Source: Rhodospirillales bacterium
GTDB lineage: Bacteria > Pseudomonadota > Alphaproteobacteria > Rhodospirillales > Defluviicoccaceae
Direction: 5' to 3'
Assembly: GCA_007694935.1 (NCBI GenBank)
Contig: REES01000066.1
Coordinates: 1-56,491, forward strand
DNA: 56,491 nt
The translations under genes were made by a program, and so were the position numbers. Below the pieces are notes generated by a model that was given only the letters and a program-made list of their open reading frames with translations, searched no databases and was not told where the DNA came from. Shown in pieces: positions 18,891 through 29,381 of the stretch. Numbering within the stretch: the first letter of the stretch is position 1; each line of letters opens with the position of its first letter.

Positions 18891-19472
18891 ATGACCGTCA
18901 AGGCAAACGCCGCCGAGGGCTCGCTGGCCGGGCAGCTTCTCATCGCCATGCCGGGGATGCCCGATCCCCGGTTCGAAAAGACCGTGGTCTACATGTGCGC
19001 CCACTCCAACGACGGCGCGATGGGACTGGTGATCAACCGGGCGCTCGAGGCGATCACCTTTCCCGCGCTTCTGGAGCAACTGGGGATCGAACCGGCAACG
19101 CCGGAGGTCGAGCGGATCCGGGTGTTGTCCGGCGGACCGGTGGAGACCGGTCGTGGCTTCGTCCTGCACTCCCGGGACTATCGGCGGGAGAGCACGGTGA
19201 TGGTCGGGCGCGGTGTTGCCCTCACTGCCACCATTGATATTCTTCGATCGATCGCCGATGGCAGCGGACCACGCCGCCACGTCATGGCCCTCGGCTATGC
19301 CGGGTGGGGGCCCGGGCAGCTCGACTCGGAAATCCGCGCCAATGGCTGGCTGAATGTGGAGGCGGACGACGACCTGGTGTTCGATGCCGACATCGCCAGC
19401 AAATGGGACCGGGCGATGGCCAAGATCGGTATCGACCCGCGCATGCTTTCGGATACCGCCGGCAACGCCTGA
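18891..19472 (+). CDS. YqgE/AlgH family protein (UPF0301)
   Basis: A 193-residue member of the YqgE/AlgH family. It shows the hallmark GQLLIAMPGMPDPRFEKTVVYMCAHSNDGAMGLVIN and GYAGWGPGQLDSEI near the C-terminus. The molecular function of the family is not established; AlgH affects alginate expression in Pseudomonas. The ATG at 18891 puts the conserved core near the N-terminus as in relatives. An in-frame GTG at 18831 would add 20 residues. It is divergent from the dsbD-like gene. Confidence 0.9.
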   Translation: MTVKANAAEGSLAGQLLIAMPGMPDPRFEKTVVYMCAHSNDGAMGLVINRALEAITFPALLEQLGIEPATPEVERIRVLSGGPVETGRGFVLHSRDYRRESTVMVGRGVALTATIDILRSIADGSGPRRHVMALGYAGWGPGQLDSEIRANGWLNVEADDDLVFDADIASKWDRAMAKIGIDPRMLSDTAGNA

Positions 19473-19513
19473 CGCCGCTGGCCCGCCCCGGACCACACCG
19501 CCTTCGGGAGGCG

Positions 19514-20779
19514 CTACGGCCGCAGTCGCGCCGCGATGTCATCAAGGCGATGCAACCCGGCGAGCGGCCCGATGGCGGTGAGCGTCGGCGGACGCGACAA
19601 CAGCCGGTGGATCACCCGGATCACCGCCTCCCGGTCCACCGTGGCGATGTGGTCGACGATCTCGTTCAGCGGCAACGGCCGGCCGAACACCAAAAGCTGG
19701 CGTGCCAGCTGCTCGCAGCGGGCCGAGGGGCTTTCCAACGCCATCAGCATGCCGGCCTTGAGCTGGGCACGGCTCCGCGCCACCTCCGCGTCGGTGAGGT
19801 CGGCGGTGAGCCTCACCGTCTCCTCGCAGATCAGCGGCACCACCTCGGCGACCTCGTCAGCGCCGGTGCCGGCATAGATGCCGATGAGGCCGTCGTCCAG
19901 GTACGAGGTGGGAAAGGTGTAGATGTTGTAGACAAGCCCGCGCTTCTCCCGCACTTCCTGAAACAGCCGCGACGACATGCCGCCGCCCAGCAGCGTCGCC
20001 ATCACCGACAGCGGATAGAAGTCCGGGTCGGTGAAGCACACCCCTTCCCATCCCAGGATCACATGCACCTGCTCCAGGTCACGGTCGTCGCGGCAGTCGC
20101 CGCCGGTGTAGCGGGCCGGCTGACGAACCGGAGCCTCGCCCGCCGGCAGGTCGCCCAGTCGGCTCGCCACCAGGTCCACCAGGCGGTCGTGATCGATGCG
20201 ACCGGCGCCCACCACGATCATGCGGGACGCGCAGTAGTGCCGGTCACGGTACTGTACAAGGACGTCCCGCGGCAGGGCGCGGATGCCATCGACGCTGCCG
20301 AGCACGGACCGGCCGAGCGGCTGATCGGGGAACGCCGTCTCCTGAAACCGGTCGAACACGATGTCATCGGGCGTATCGAATGCTTGCAGGATCTCCTGCA
20401 CCACCACCGACCGCTCACGGTCGACCTCGATCGGGTCGAGGGTGGCGTTGCGGACGATATCGGCGAGGATGTCCACCGCCAGCACCACGTCCTCCTTCAG
20501 GACCTTGGCGTAATAGGCGGTATACTCCCGTGAGGTGTGGGCATTGAGATGGCCGCCCACGGCCTCGATCTCCTCGGCAATGGCGCGGGCATCCCGCTCC
20601 GGCGTTCCCTTGAACACCAGGTGTTCCAGGAAATGCGAAGCGCCGTGGGTGGCGGCGTCCTCATCCCGGGCGCCGACATCGATCCAGATCCCGATCGCAG
20701 CGCTCTCCACCGTTTCCATCGGATCGGTCGCCACCCTGAGGCCGTTGGCAAGGGTCGTCACCCGGATCATTGAACTCAT
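19514..20779 (-). CDS. M16 family zinc peptidase (processing-peptidase-like)
   Basis: A 421-residue inverzincin peptidase related to the mitochondrial processing peptidase beta subunit. The zinc-binding HXXEH motif is H49-F-L-E-H53 in ASHFLEHLVFKGT, and the GGHLNAHTSREYTAYYAKVL segment follows. A C-terminal inactive half completes the clam-shell fold. Alphaproteobacterial homologues sit next to thrC, as here: its start overlaps the thrC stop by 4 bp. The substrate is unknown. Confidence 0.9.
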   Translation of the reverse strand: MSSMIRVTTLANGLRVATDPMETVESAAIGIWIDVGARDEDAATHGASHFLEHLVFKGTPERDARAIAEEIEAVGGHLNAHTSREYTAYYAKVLKEDVVLAVDILADIVRNATLDPIEVDRERSVVVQEILQAFDTPDDIVFDRFQETAFPDQPLGRSVLGSVDGIRALPRDVLVQYRDRHYCASRMIVVGAGRIDHDRLVDLVASRLGDLPAGEAPVRQPARYTGGDCRDDRDLEQVHVILGWEGVCFTDPDFYPLSVMATLLGGGMSSRLFQEVREKRGLVYNIYTFPTSYLDDGLIGIYAGTGADEVAEVVPLICEETVRLTADLTDAEVARSRAQLKAGMLMALESPSARCEQLARQLLVFGRPLPLNEIVDHIATVDREAVIRVIHRLLSRPPTLTAIGPLAGLHRLDDIAARLRP

Positions 20780-22185
20780 CCATCGATCCTCCGGTCGGCG
20801 AGTGTCCCGGCGATGAACCGTTCCACCGCGTGCAGGTCCGCCGGCAGGCGCGTGAACCGCTCCGGCCGGTCGAACAGGTCGGCGAGCCGCGGCGGCAACG
20901 CCGGGCGGATGCCGGTGGCGGCTTCCACCGCATCGGGGAACTTGGCGGGATGGGCGGTGGCCAGGGCCACAACCGGAACCCCGGCCGAGCGCTCGACCCG
21001 GCGGGCGGCCGCGACGCCGATGGCCGAATGGGGATCGATCAGTTCCCCGGTTGCCTCGTAAACGTGGCGCATTGCGGCCTTGGTCTCCTCGTCATCAAAG
21101 CGGGCGGCGGTAAACAGGGCGCGGGCCCGCTTCAGGCGGGGGGAGTCGACGGCGAACCCGCCGGAATCGCGGAAGGCCGCCATCAGCGCGGTGACCGCCG
21201 CGCCGTCGTGGTCATACAGATCGAACAGCAGCCGTTCGAAGTTGCTGGAGACCTGGATGTCCATGCTCGGACTGAGAGTCGGATGGACAGGGCCGATCTC
21301 CATCCGGCCCGAAGCGAAAAACCGGGTCAGAATATCGTTGCGATTGGATCCGACGATCAGGCGGGCCACCGGCATGCCGAGGCGCCAAGCCACGTATCCG
21401 GCGAACACGTTGCCGAAGTTGCCGGTGGGCACTGCGAAGGCGATGCGGCGTTCGGGGGCGGCGAGCAGGCGCGCCGCATGGACGTAGTAGCCGACCTGGG
21501 CCACGATGCGGGCCCAGTTGATCGAGTTGACCGCCCCCAGGCGATAGCGGTCCCGGAACGGCGCGTCGTTGAACAGCGCCTTCACCAGGTTCTGGCAATC
21601 GTCGAAGGTTCCGTCGATGGCGATGTTTTGGACGTTGGCGGCGTCGACGGTGGTCATCTGCCGGCGCTGCACTTCGGACACGCGGCCCTGCGGATGCAGC
21701 ATGAAGACGTCGATGGCGTCGCGGTCCCGGCATGCCTCGATCGCCGCCGACCCGGTATCACCGGAGGTGGCGCCGACGATGGTGATGCGCCGCCGGCGCC
21801 GGCCGAGGATGCGGTCGAACAGCCGCCCCAGCACCTGCAGCGCGTAGTCCTTGAAGGCCAGGGTGGGCCCGTGGAACAGTTCCAGCAAGTAAAGGTCGTC
21901 GCCCAGCGGCTTGAGCGGGGCAATGTCCGGGTGGTCGAAACCGCGGTAGGCGTCGCGGGCGATCTCGGCGAGTTCCGCTTCGCTCACCGCCGGCACCGCG
22001 AACGCCGCCATCACCCGGGCGACGAGGGCCGGGTAGGGCAGGTCGGCCAGGAGCCGCAGGGCATCCTCGGACAGTCTGGGCCAGCGCGCCGGGACATAAA
22101 GCCCGCCATCGGGCGCCAGCCCCGCCAGGACGGCATCGTCGAAAGCAAGCGGCGGTGCGCCGCCGCGCGTGCTGACGTAGTCCAC
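20776..22185 (-). CDS. thrC: threonine synthase
   Basis: Converts O-phosphohomoserine to threonine using pyridoxal phosphate. The 469-residue protein starts MDYVSTRGGAPPLAFDDAVLAGLAPDGGLYVP, the typical N-terminus of the longer (class with N-terminal domain) bacterial enzymes. The PLP lysine lies in LAFKDYALQVLG and the cofactor phosphate loop in ATSGDTGSAAIEAC. It begins with a GTG codon at 22185 with AAAGGA about 6 nt upstream. It is the first gene of a pair with the M16 peptidase. Confidence 0.95.
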   Translation of the reverse strand: MDYVSTRGGAPPLAFDDAVLAGLAPDGGLYVPARWPRLSEDALRLLADLPYPALVARVMAAFAVPAVSEAELAEIARDAYRGFDHPDIAPLKPLGDDLYLLELFHGPTLAFKDYALQVLGRLFDRILGRRRRRITIVGATSGDTGSAAIEACRDRDAIDVFMLHPQGRVSEVQRRQMTTVDAANVQNIAIDGTFDDCQNLVKALFNDAPFRDRYRLGAVNSINWARIVAQVGYYVHAARLLAAPERRIAFAVPTGNFGNVFAGYVAWRLGMPVARLIVGSNRNDILTRFFASGRMEIGPVHPTLSPSMDIQVSSNFERLLFDLYDHDGAAVTALMAAFRDSGGFAVDSPRLKRARALFTAARFDDEETKAAMRHVYEATGELIDPHSAIGVAAARRVERSAGVPVVALATAHPAKFPDAVEAATGIRPALPPRLADLFDRPERFTRLPADLHAVERFIAGTLADRRIDG

Positions 22186-22633
22186 CGGATGTCCTTTCGC
22201 TCTGCCCGATCCGCCCCGACACCATTGCCGGCCGGCCGGCCGGGCCTTCGGGAGCCGGGGCGAACAAAGCGCACCGTTCGGCCGGCGTCAACGCCGGCGG
22301 CGATGACGATGGGACAGGCCCATCGGGCTCCTCCTCACCGTCCGGGTCCGCCCCTCAGGCAAGGGCTTTGTCCGCGGCCGGCCGCCGCCGCGAGAGTTGC
22401 AGCGCGGCGACGAAGCGCCTAACATGCGGCTCCGCGCGTGCCGCACCGCACCGGCCCGGCTCAGACCGGGGGCACCAACGTCAATCGCCGGCCGGTGGGA
22501 GGGGTCGGCACGATTCGGCTGGGGCAGAGGCCACGTCGGGGGATCGCAGCGACATGGTGTTTCTCCGCCAAACCCGTCAGCCCAGTATCACCATTCGTTT
22601 TTTTAAGGTCAAATCACACCAAGGGAGAGAGAC
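22186..22633. other. intergenic region between divergent thrC and thiolase genes
   Basis: No convincing gene, RNA or repeat seen in these 448 bp. The last 60 bp are AT-richer, with a run of seven T residues at about 22598, and end in a strong ribosome binding site (GGGAGAGAG) for the thiolase. Promoters for both divergent genes must lie here but none stands out. Confidence 0.5.
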
Positions 22634-23830
22634 ATGGCGCAACCGTCAGACCCCGTAGTCATCGTCGGCGCAGCTCGCACGCCGATGGGCAGCATGCTCG
22701 GCGATTTCAAGGCTATCACCGCCACCCACCTGGGCGGCGCCGCGATCAAGGCGGCCCTTGACCGGGCGAAGCTGTCCCCCGACGACGTCGGCGAAGTGAT
22801 CATGGGCTGCTGCCTGATGGCTGGGCTGAAGCAGGCCCCGGCCCGCCAGGCCGGCCACTTCGCCGGAATCCCCTGGCACGTCGGCGCCACCACTCTCACC
22901 AAGATGTGCGGCTCGGCGATGAAGGCGGCGATGTTCGGCCATGACAACATCCTGGTCGGTTCCCACGACATCGTCGTCGCCGGCGGCATGGAGAGCATGT
23001 CCAACGCGCCGTACATGGTGCTGAAGGGCCGGACGGGCTATCGCCTCGGCCACGGCGACACCATCAAGGACCACATGTTCTACGACGGCCTCGAGGATGC
23101 CTACGAGGAAGGGCGGGCAATGGGCACCTTCGCCGAAGACTGCGCGGAGATGTACCAGTTCACCCGGGAATCCCAGGACGCATTCGCCATCGAATCCGTC
23201 AACCGCGCCCAGAAGGCCAACAATGACGGCACCTTCGACGCAGAGATCGCGCCGGTACTGGTGAAGGAGCGCAAGGGCGACCGGCTGGTGAACAAGGACC
23301 AGGCCCCCTTCGAGCTCAGCGTCGACAAGATCCCGACGCTCCGGCCGGCCTTCCGCAAGAACGGCACGGTCACCCCGGCGACCTCCAGCAAGATCTCCGA
23401 CGGCGCCTCGGCGCTGGTGCTGATGCGGCGTTCCGAAGCGGAGAAGCGGGGGATCAAGCCGCTCGCCGCGATCATCGCCCACTCAACCCACGCCCAGGAA
23501 CCGAACCTGTTCACCACCGCGCCGGTCGGCGCCATCCGCAAGGTGCTGCAGAAGGCCGGCTGGACCAACAAGGACGTGGATCTGTGGGAGGTCAACGAGG
23601 CATTCGCCGTGGTCACCATGGCGGCGATGCGGGACATCGACATCCCCCACGACAAGGTCAACGTCCATGGCGGTGCCTGTGCGCTCGGCCATCCGATCGG
23701 CGCGTCCGGCGCGCGGATCATCGTCACCCTGCTGAATGCCCTGGAGAAGCACGGTCAGAAGACCGGCGTCGCCGGCCTCTGCATCGGTGGCGGCGAGGCC
23801 ACTGCCGTCGCCATCGAGCGGCTGACCTGA
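22634..23830 (+). CDS. acetyl-CoA acetyltransferase (thiolase)
   Basis: A 398-residue thiolase. The nucleophilic Cys is in TKMCGSAMKA, with the NEAFAV loop, the GGACALGHPIGASGAR box holding the catalytic His, and the second Cys in GLCIGGGEA. All catalytic groups are present. The similarity pattern fits thiolase II (biosynthetic) or a related degradative acyltransferase; substrate chain length cannot be told. A clear ribosome binding site precedes the ATG. The next gene is a short-chain dehydrogenase of the 3-hydroxyacyl-CoA type, so the pair may act in beta-oxidation or ketone-body/PHA metabolism. Confidence 0.93.
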   Translation: MAQPSDPVVIVGAARTPMGSMLGDFKAITATHLGGAAIKAALDRAKLSPDDVGEVIMGCCLMAGLKQAPARQAGHFAGIPWHVGATTLTKMCGSAMKAAMFGHDNILVGSHDIVVAGGMESMSNAPYMVLKGRTGYRLGHGDTIKDHMFYDGLEDAYEEGRAMGTFAEDCAEMYQFTRESQDAFAIESVNRAQKANNDGTFDAEIAPVLVKERKGDRLVNKDQAPFELSVDKIPTLRPAFRKNGTVTPATSSKISDGASALVLMRRSEAEKRGIKPLAAIIAHSTHAQEPNLFTTAPVGAIRKVLQKAGWTNKDVDLWEVNEAFAVVTMAAMRDIDIPHDKVNVHGGACALGHPIGASGARIIVTLLNALEKHGQKTGVAGLCIGGGEATAVAIERLT

Positions 23831-23845
23831 TCACAGCGTTGTCAG

Positions 23846-23870
23846 GGGGCTCGGGCCTTGCCCGGGCTCC
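23846..23870 (+). terminator. hairpin after thiolase gene
   Basis: An 11-bp stem with two G-T pairs (23846-23856 with 23860-23870) around a CTT loop, 15 bp after the stop. No T-run follows, so termination may be partial and read-through into the dehydrogenase is possible. Confidence 0.4.
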
Positions 23871-23984
23871 TTGAGCGCGTTGCCGGCCCTGCCGGCGGCA
23901 CCGGCCGCCGGCCCGGGGCTGGCTCGATATGCAACCGAAAATGCGACCGATCCACCCGCTCAGGGGAAGACAAGGGGAAACGTT

Positions 23985-24740
23985 ATGGACGTGAAGGGAC
24001 TTGCGGCAATCATCACCGGCGGCGGCTCCGGTCTCGGAGAGGCGGCGGGACGGGCACTGGCGGCGGCCGGTGCCAAGGTCGCGGTGTTCGACATGGCGGA
24101 AGATGCCGCCAACCGGGTCGCGAAGGACATCGGCGGCGTCGCCTGCATCTGCGACGTGGCTGACGAAGCCTCTACTCAGGCCGCCATCGCCAAGGCTAGG
24201 GAAGCCCATGGCGTCGCCCGTATCGTGGTCCAGTGCGCCGGCATCGCCCCACCGATCAAGATCGTCGGGAAGAAGGGTCCGCACCCGCTCGATCAGTACA
24301 ACAGAGTGGTGCAGGTCAACCTGGTCGGCACCTTCAATATGATGCGGCTGACGGCTGCGAACATGCTTGAAGCAGAACCGCTGGGCACCGGTGAGCGCGG
24401 GGTGATCATCAACACCGCCTCCATCGCCGCATTCGAGGGGCAGGTGGGCCAAGCGGCCTACGCCTCGTCCAAGGGCGGCGTGATCGCACTGACCCTGCCG
24501 GCAGCCCGGGAATTCGCCAAGACCGGCGTGCGTGTGGTGTGCATCGCACCCGGCATCTTCGGCACGCCGATGATGGCCGGCCTCCCGGCCGAGGTGCAGA
24601 AGTCCCTGGCGGCGACGGTACCGTTCCCGTCGCGTCTCGGCGATCCCAGCGAGTACGCCAAGCTGGTCATGCACATCTGCGACAACGCCTACCTCAACGG
24701 CGACGTGATCCGCGTCGACGGTGCGCTGCGCATGGGCTGA
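23985..24740 (+). CDS. SDR dehydrogenase, 3-hydroxyacyl-CoA dehydrogenase type II-like
   Basis: A 251-residue short-chain dehydrogenase. The NAD-binding GGGSGLG motif begins at about residue 12. The catalytic residues are Ser in NTASIAAFEG and Tyr-Lys in AAYASSKGG. The C-terminal GIFGTPMMAGLP and PFPSRLGDPSEYAKLV segments match type II 3-hydroxyacyl-CoA dehydrogenases (HSD17B10-like). The ATG at 23985 has AGGGGAAA upstream; the frame stays open further 5' but without homology. It lies downstream of the thiolase on the same strand and ends before a perfect terminator. Confidence 0.88.
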   Translation: MDVKGLAAIITGGGSGLGEAAGRALAAAGAKVAVFDMAEDAANRVAKDIGGVACICDVADEASTQAAIAKAREAHGVARIVVQCAGIAPPIKIVGKKGPHPLDQYNRVVQVNLVGTFNMMRLTAANMLEAEPLGTGERGVIINTASIAAFEGQVGQAAYASSKGGVIALTLPAAREFAKTGVRVVCIAPGIFGTPMMAGLPAEVQKSLAATVPFPSRLGDPSEYAKLVMHICDNAYLNGDVIRVDGALRMG

Positions 24741-24792
24741 TGCGCTGCCGCGCACTGGCCTTCCCGCGTGAAGGTCACTGAAGGGTCAAGCC

Positions 24793-24818
24793 ACGGCGGC
24801 TCCTTCGGGAGCCGCCGT
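24793..24818 (+). terminator. Rho-independent terminator, perfect stem with TTCG loop
   Basis: An 11-bp perfect stem (24793-24803 with 24808-24818) closed by a TTCG tetraloop, followed by CTTCGTTC. It lies between the convergent SDR gene and leuB and may work in both directions. Confidence 0.8.
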
Positions 24819-24859
24819 CTTCGTTCATGGGGCGCGAACCAAGCCGGCAGGTTCCGGGC

Positions 24860-25972
24860 TCAAGTCAGCTTGGCGAGGGCGGCGGTGACCGCTTCGCCCA
24901 TCACCCGGGTGGAAACCCGCGCCTTGCCCTCTTCCATGATGTCCGCAGTGCGCAAGCCGCCATCGAGCACGCTCGCCACCGCGACCTCCAGCAGATCCGC
25001 CTCCGCGGTCAAGGCAAACGAGTAGCGGAGGCACATGGCGAAGCTCAACAACATGGCGAGCGGGTTGGCGAGCCCCTTGCCGGCAATATCCGGGGCACTG
25101 CCGTGCACCGGCTCATAAAGCGCCCGGCGGCGCCCGGAAGATGGATCAACAGCACCCAGCGACGCTGATGGCAGCATGCCGAGGGAGCCGGTCAGCATCG
25201 CCGCCTCATCGGACAGGATGTCGCCGAACAGGTTGTCGGTGACGATGACATCGAACTGCGACGGGTTGCGCACCAGCTGCATGGCGCAGTTGTCGGCATA
25301 CATGTGGGTGAGGTTGACCTCCGGGAACGCCTGATCACGCAGGCGCTGAACTTCCTCGCGCCACAGTACGCCGCTCTCCATCACATTGGCCTTGTCTACC
25401 GAGCACACCTGCCCCCGCCGGCGGCCGGCCAGCTCGAACGCCACCCGGGCCACCCTCCGGATCTCTTCGGTGGTGTAGACCTGGGTATTGACGCCGCGAC
25501 GGCTGCCGTCGGGCAGCGTTTCGATGCCCTTGGGCTCGCCGAAGTAGACGCCGCCGGTGAGTTCCCGCACGATCAGGATATCCAGGCCGGCCACCACCTC
25601 CGGCTTCAAGGTGGAGGCGCCGACCAGGGCCGGGAATACCATCGCCGGGCGCAGGTTCGCGAACAGCGCCATCTCCTTGCGGAGCCGAAGCAGGCCACGC
25701 TCGGGTTTCCGCTCGAACGGCAGGTCGTCCCACTTCGGCCCCCCCACCGCACCCAGCAGCACCGCGTCGGCCGCCAAGGCTTGCTTCATCGTCGCGTCGG
25801 TCAGCGGTTCGCCATGGGCGTCGATGGCGGCCCCGCCCACCAACCCGTCGCCGATGACGAAGTCGAGCCCGCGGCGGCGGCCCAGCCAGTCGATCACCCG
25901 ACGGACCTCCGCCATCACCTCCGGCCCGATACCGTCCCCCGGCAGCAGCAACAATGACCTGGTCTCGGGCAT
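24860..25972 (-). CDS. leuB: 3-isopropylmalate dehydrogenase
   Basis: Oxidises and decarboxylates 3-isopropylmalate in leucine synthesis. The 370-residue protein starts [20 protein letters not shown] and carries the substrate Arg-rich segment, the [10 protein letters not shown] motif with catalytic Lys, and [15 protein letters not shown] with the metal-binding Asp residues. The NAD-specific [14 protein letters not shown] is present. The ATG at 25972 was chosen over the in-frame TTG at 25993 because it starts the family N-terminus and has GGAGG upstream. Last gene of the leuCDB set. Confidence 0.95.
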   Translation of the reverse strand: MPETRSLLLLPGDGIGPEVMAEVRRVIDWLGRRRGLDFVIGDGLVGGAAIDAHGEPLTDATMKQALAADAVLLGAVGGPKWDDLPFERKPERGLLRLRKEMALFANLRPAMVFPALVGASTLKPEVVAGLDILIVRELTGGVYFGEPKGIETLPDGSRRGVNTQVYTTEEIRRVARVAFELAGRRRGQVCSVDKANVMESGVLWREEVQRLRDQAFPEVNLTHMYADNCAMQLVRNPSQFDVIVTDNLFGDILSDEAAMLTGSLGMLPSASLGAVDPSSGRRRALYEPVHGSAPDIAGKGLANPLAMLLSFAMCLRYSFALTAEADLLEVAVASVLDGGLRTADIMEEGKARVSTRVMGEAVTAALAKLT

Positions 25973-26018
25973 GGGTCCGGCTCGCCTCCTCAAGGCAGGG
26001 TATGGGGGAACGTCGACG

Positions 26019-26630
26019 TCAGCGGTAGAGCCAGGGCAGTTCGGCCCGCTGCTCAGTCTCGAACGCGTCGATGCGGTCAGCCTTGGCGAGGGTCAGCGCG
26101 ATGTCGTCGAGGCCGTTCAGCAGGCAATGCTTGCTGAACGGATCAACCTCGAACCGCAGCGTCCGCCCGGTGGGGCTGACGACCGTCTGATCCGCCAAGT
26201 CGATGGTCATGCGGGCGTTGGCGCCCTGCTGCGCCTCCTGCATCAGCCGTTTCACCTCATCCACGGGCAGAACGATGGGCAGGATGCCGTTCTTGAGACA
26301 GTTGTTGAAAAAGATGTCGGCGAAACCGGGGGCGATGACGGCACGGATGCCGAAGTCCAGCAGCGCCCAGGGCGCATGCTCCCGGGACGACCCGCAGCCG
26401 AAGTTCTCCCCGGTGATCAGGATGCTGGCGTTCCGCCACGGCGCCCGGTTGAGCACGAAGTCCGGGTTCTCGTTCCCGGCGTCGTCGTAGCGCAGGTCGA
26501 AGAACAGGCTTTGGCCCAGCCCGGTCCGCTTGATGGTTTTCAGAAACTGCTTGGGGATGATCATGTCGGTATCGACGTTGATCATCGGCAGTGGCGCGGC
26601 GATCCCGGTCAGGGTGGTGAATGGCTGCAT
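26019..26630 (-). CDS. leuD: 3-isopropylmalate dehydratase small subunit
   Basis: Partner of LeuC in isomerising 2- to 3-isopropylmalate. The 203-residue protein has the family start [30 protein letters not shown] and the [17 protein letters not shown] active-site loop. It lies 17 bp after leuC and 46 bp before leuB on the same strand. Confidence 0.95.
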   Translation of the reverse strand: MQPFTTLTGIAAPLPMINVDTDMIIPKQFLKTIKRTGLGQSLFFDLRYDDAGNENPDFVLNRAPWRNASILITGENFGCGSSREHAPWALLDFGIRAVIAPGFADIFFNNCLKNGILPIVLPVDEVKRLMQEAQQGANARMTIDLADQTVVSPTGRTLRFEVDPFSKHCLLNGLDDIALTLAKADRIDAFETEQRAELPWLYR

Positions 26631-26647
26631 GGCGGTGGCCGGTCGGT

Positions 26648-28081
26648 TCAGCTCAGGTCGCGGACGTCGGTGAGCCGCCCGGTCACCGCCGCGGCGGCGA
26701 CCATGGCCGGGCTCATCAGGTGGGTGCGGCCACCCTTGCCCTGGCGTCCCTCGAAGTTGCGGTTGGAGGTTGAGGCACAGCGTTCCCCGGGCGCCAAACG
26801 GTCGGCGTTCATCGCGAGACACATGGAACAGCCCGGTTCCCGCCATTCGAAGCCGGCCTCCCGGAAGATGCGGTCAAGCCCTTCCGCCTCCGCCGCCTGT
26901 TTCACGAGGCCCGAGCCCGGCACCACCATGGCGGCGACGTGATCGGCGACGCGCCGGCCCTGCACCACCGCGGCGGCGGCCCGCAGGTCCTCGATCCGGC
27001 CGTTGGTGCAGGAGCCAATGAAGGCACGATCGATCCGGATGTCCTGCATCGGCGTCCCCGGCTTGAGCCCCATGTAGGTGAGCGCCCGGCGCATCGCCTG
27101 CGCCTTGCCGTCGTCGCGAGCGGCCGCCGGATCGGGCACGGCACCGGTGATCGGCACCACGTCCTCCGGGCTGGTCCCCCAGGTGACCTGCGGCGGCACG
27201 GTGGCGGCATCCAGCACGACCTCTCGGTCGTAGCGGGCGCCCGGATCGGACGGCAGGGTCCGCCAGTACGCCACCGCGGCGTCCCAGCGGTCGGCGCCGG
27301 GCGCCAGCGGCCGCCCCTTCAGGTAAGCGAACGTGGTTTCGTCCGGGGCAATCAGGCCGGCCCTTGCCCCCGCCTCGATGGACATGTTGCAGACCGTCAT
27401 CCGCCCTTCCATGCTGAGGTTGCGGATGGCCGCCCCGGCGTACTCGATCACGTGGCCGTTGCCCCCGGCGGTACCGACGGTGCCGATCACCGCCAGGATC
27501 AGGTCCTTGGCGGTCACGCCGGGCCCCACATCCCCGTCCACGGTGATGCGCATGTTGTGGGCCGGGCGCTGCAGCAGTGTCTGGGTGGCGAGGACGTGCT
27601 CCACCTCCGAGGTGCCGATGCCGAAGGCCAGCGCCCCGAAGGCGCCGTGGGTGGCCGTGTGGGAATCGCCGCAGACGATGGTCATGCCCGGCTGGGTCAG
27701 CCCCTGTTCCGGGCCGATGATGTGGACGATGCCCTGCCGCCGGTCGGACATGGCAAAGAATTCGATGCCGAACGCCCGGCAATTGTCGGCCAGGGTCTCG
27801 ATCTGGATGCGGGACTCCTCATCGGGGATGCCGAGGGAGCGGTCGGTGGTGGGGACGTTGTGGTCGGCCACGGCCAGGCAGGCCTCCGGCCGCCGCACGC
27901 TGCGCCCGCTGAGGCGGAGGCCCTCGAAGGCCTGGGGGCTGGTGACCTCATGGACCAAGTGCCGGTCGATGTAGATCAGGCAGGTGCCATCGTCCTGGAC
28001 GTCGACCAGATGGCGGGCCCAGATCTTGTCGAACAGGGTCTTGGCTGCGGTCGTCCTGGGCGCTGTCATGGTATCCGGCAT
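26648..28081 (-). CDS. leuC: 3-isopropylmalate dehydratase large subunit
   Basis: Aconitase-type iron-sulfur subunit of isopropylmalate isomerase, 477 residues. Cluster ligands are the Cys in [14 protein letters not shown] and the pair in [10 protein letters not shown]. The [16 protein letters not shown] and [27 protein letters not shown] segments are typical. The ATG at 28081 gives [21 protein letters not shown]; a second ATG 12 bp on is also possible. A GGGAGGG lies somewhat far (about 13 nt) upstream. It follows rplS by 40 bp, so leucine genes may be read from the ribosomal operon. Confidence 0.95.
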   Translation of the reverse strand: MPDTMTAPRTTAAKTLFDKIWARHLVDVQDDGTCLIYIDRHLVHEVTSPQAFEGLRLSGRSVRRPEACLAVADHNVPTTDRSLGIPDEESRIQIETLADNCRAFGIEFFAMSDRRQGIVHIIGPEQGLTQPGMTIVCGDSHTATHGAFGALAFGIGTSEVEHVLATQTLLQRPAHNMRITVDGDVGPGVTAKDLILAVIGTVGTAGGNGHVIEYAGAAIRNLSMEGRMTVCNMSIEAGARAGLIAPDETTFAYLKGRPLAPGADRWDAAVAYWRTLPSDPGARYDREVVLDAATVPPQVTWGTSPEDVVPITGAVPDPAAARDDGKAQAMRRALTYMGLKPGTPMQDIRIDRAFIGSCTNGRIEDLRAAAAVVQGRRVADHVAAMVVPGSGLVKQAAEAEGLDRIFREAGFEWREPGCSMCLAMNADRLAPGERCASTSNRNFEGRQGKGGRTHLMSPAMVAAAAVTGRLTDVRDLS

Positions 28082-28121
28082 GGCGTTCGGGCATCCCTCC
28101 CCGTTGCGGGGACCTGTCGGG

Positions 28122-28595
28122 CTACTCGGCACCGGCCTCGGCAGCCGCGGGCTGCCGCTCGGCCGCGGCTCGCTTCGCGGCATCGCGTTCCCGGGCGGCG
28201 ACCTGCTTCTCCTCGGCCACCACCTTGGCGGTGAAGCCGTCGGTCTTCTCGGCGATGCGGGCCCGCTTGCCGCGCCGGCCGCGCAGATAATAGAGCTTGG
28301 CACGACGAACGTCGCCGCGGCGCACCACCTCGATCTCGGCAATCACCGGCGAGTACAGCGGGAACACCCGCTCCACCCCCTCCCCGTACGAGATCTTGCG
28401 GAGGGTGAAGGAGGAGCCGAGCCGGCTGTTGCGACGGGCGATGCACACCCCCTCGAACGCCTGCAGCCGCTCCCGTGTCCCCTCCACCACCTTGACCTTC
28501 ACCCGCACCGTATCGCCGGGCGCGAACCACGGCACCGGCCGGGCTGCCGTGAGGCGTTGGATCTGCTCCTGCTCAAGCTGCTCGATGATGTTCAT
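28122..28595 (-). CDS. rplS: 50S ribosomal protein L19
   Basis: The 157-residue L19 sits at the 30S-50S interface. The core (about residues 1-120) has the family features [25 protein letters not shown] and [17 protein letters not shown]. The last 35 residues are an alanine/glutamate/arginine-rich tail longer than in E. coli, as is common in alphaproteobacteria. It is the last ribosomal gene in ffh-rpsP-rimM-trmD-rplS. Confidence 0.97.
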   Translation of the reverse strand: MNIIEQLEQEQIQRLTAARPVPWFAPGDTVRVKVKVVEGTRERLQAFEGVCIARRNSRLGSSFTLRKISYGEGVERVFPLYSPVIAEIEVVRRGDVRRAKLYYLRGRRGKRARIAEKTDGFTAKVVAEEKQVAARERDAAKRAAAERQPAAAEAGAE

Positions 28596-28655
28596 GACCC
28601 ATTGTCCTTCGCCACCTGACGGCGCCGCCGCCGGCGCCGCCCGTTCTCAACAGTC

Positions 28656-29381
28656 CTAACCGTCGTCTACCGCCGTGCCTTCCCGGGCGTAGCGTACCCA
28701 CAGGTCGGGCCGCCGTTCCCGAGTGATCCGCTCCGCCTCGGCCAGGCGCCAAGCCTCTACCCGGCCATGGTGGCCGGAAGCCAGCACCTCGGGCACGGCA
28801 CGGCCGCACCATACCCGCGGGCGGGTGTACTGCGGATGCTCGAGAAGGCCGCGCTCGAAACTCTCCACCGCCAGCGATGCCGGCTCGCCGAGCACCCCCG
28901 GCAGCAACCGCACGCAGGCATCGATCAGCACCAGCGCCGCCGGCTCGCCGCCCGACAGGACGAAATCCCCGAGGCTGAGCTCCAGCGGCTGCCACACCTC
29001 CAATACCCGCTCGTCGATCCCTTCGTAGCGGCCGCAAAGCACGCTCAACCCGGGACCGGCGGCCAGCGCCCGCACCCGCTCCTGATCGAGCGGCCGACCG
29101 CGCGGCGTCAGATGGATGAGAGGCAGCCGGGGCTCCGTGCCGGCCGCAGCCGCCAGCGCGGCATCGACCACATCCGGTCGCATCACCATGCCGGGACCGC
29201 CGCCGAACGGCGTATCGTCGACGCTGCGGTGTTTATCGCCTGCGAACGCCCGGATGTCCACCGTTTCCAAGCGCCAGTCACCGCGCTGCAGCGCCTGGCC
29301 CGCGAGGGAATGGGCAAGCGGGCCCGGAAACATCTCCGGGAACAGGGTCAGCACCCGAGCGGTCCAGGGCGCCCGCGTCAT
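28656..29381 (-). CDS. trmD: tRNA (guanine-37-N1)-methyltransferase
   Basis: Methylates G37 next to the anticodon to prevent frameshifting. The 241-residue SPOUT enzyme has the knot motifs [14 protein letters not shown] and [12 protein letters not shown]-like [15 protein letters not shown], and HTRPRVW-like YTRPRVWCG. Its start overlaps the rimM stop by 4 bp. Confidence 0.96.
   Translation of the reverse strand: MTRAPWTARVLTLFPEMFPGPLAHSLAGQALQRGDWRLETVDIRAFAGDKHRSVDDTPFGGGPGMVMRPDVVDAALAAAAGTEPRLPLIHLTPRGRPLDQERVRALAAGPGLSVLCGRYEGIDERVLEVWQPLELSLGDFVLSGGEPAALVLIDACVRLLPGVLGEPASLAVESFERGLLEHPQYTRPRVWCGRAVPEVLASGHHGRVEAWRLAEAERITRERRPDLWVRYAREGTAVDDG

Noticed and set aside
20770-22422. Long plus-strand open frame opposite thrC
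   Set aside because: Antisense shadow of thrC; the composition is unlike a real protein.
26939-28234. Long plus-strand open frame opposite leuC
   Set aside because: High GC keeps antisense frames of real genes open. The translation has no recognisable domain and leuC on the other strand is certain.
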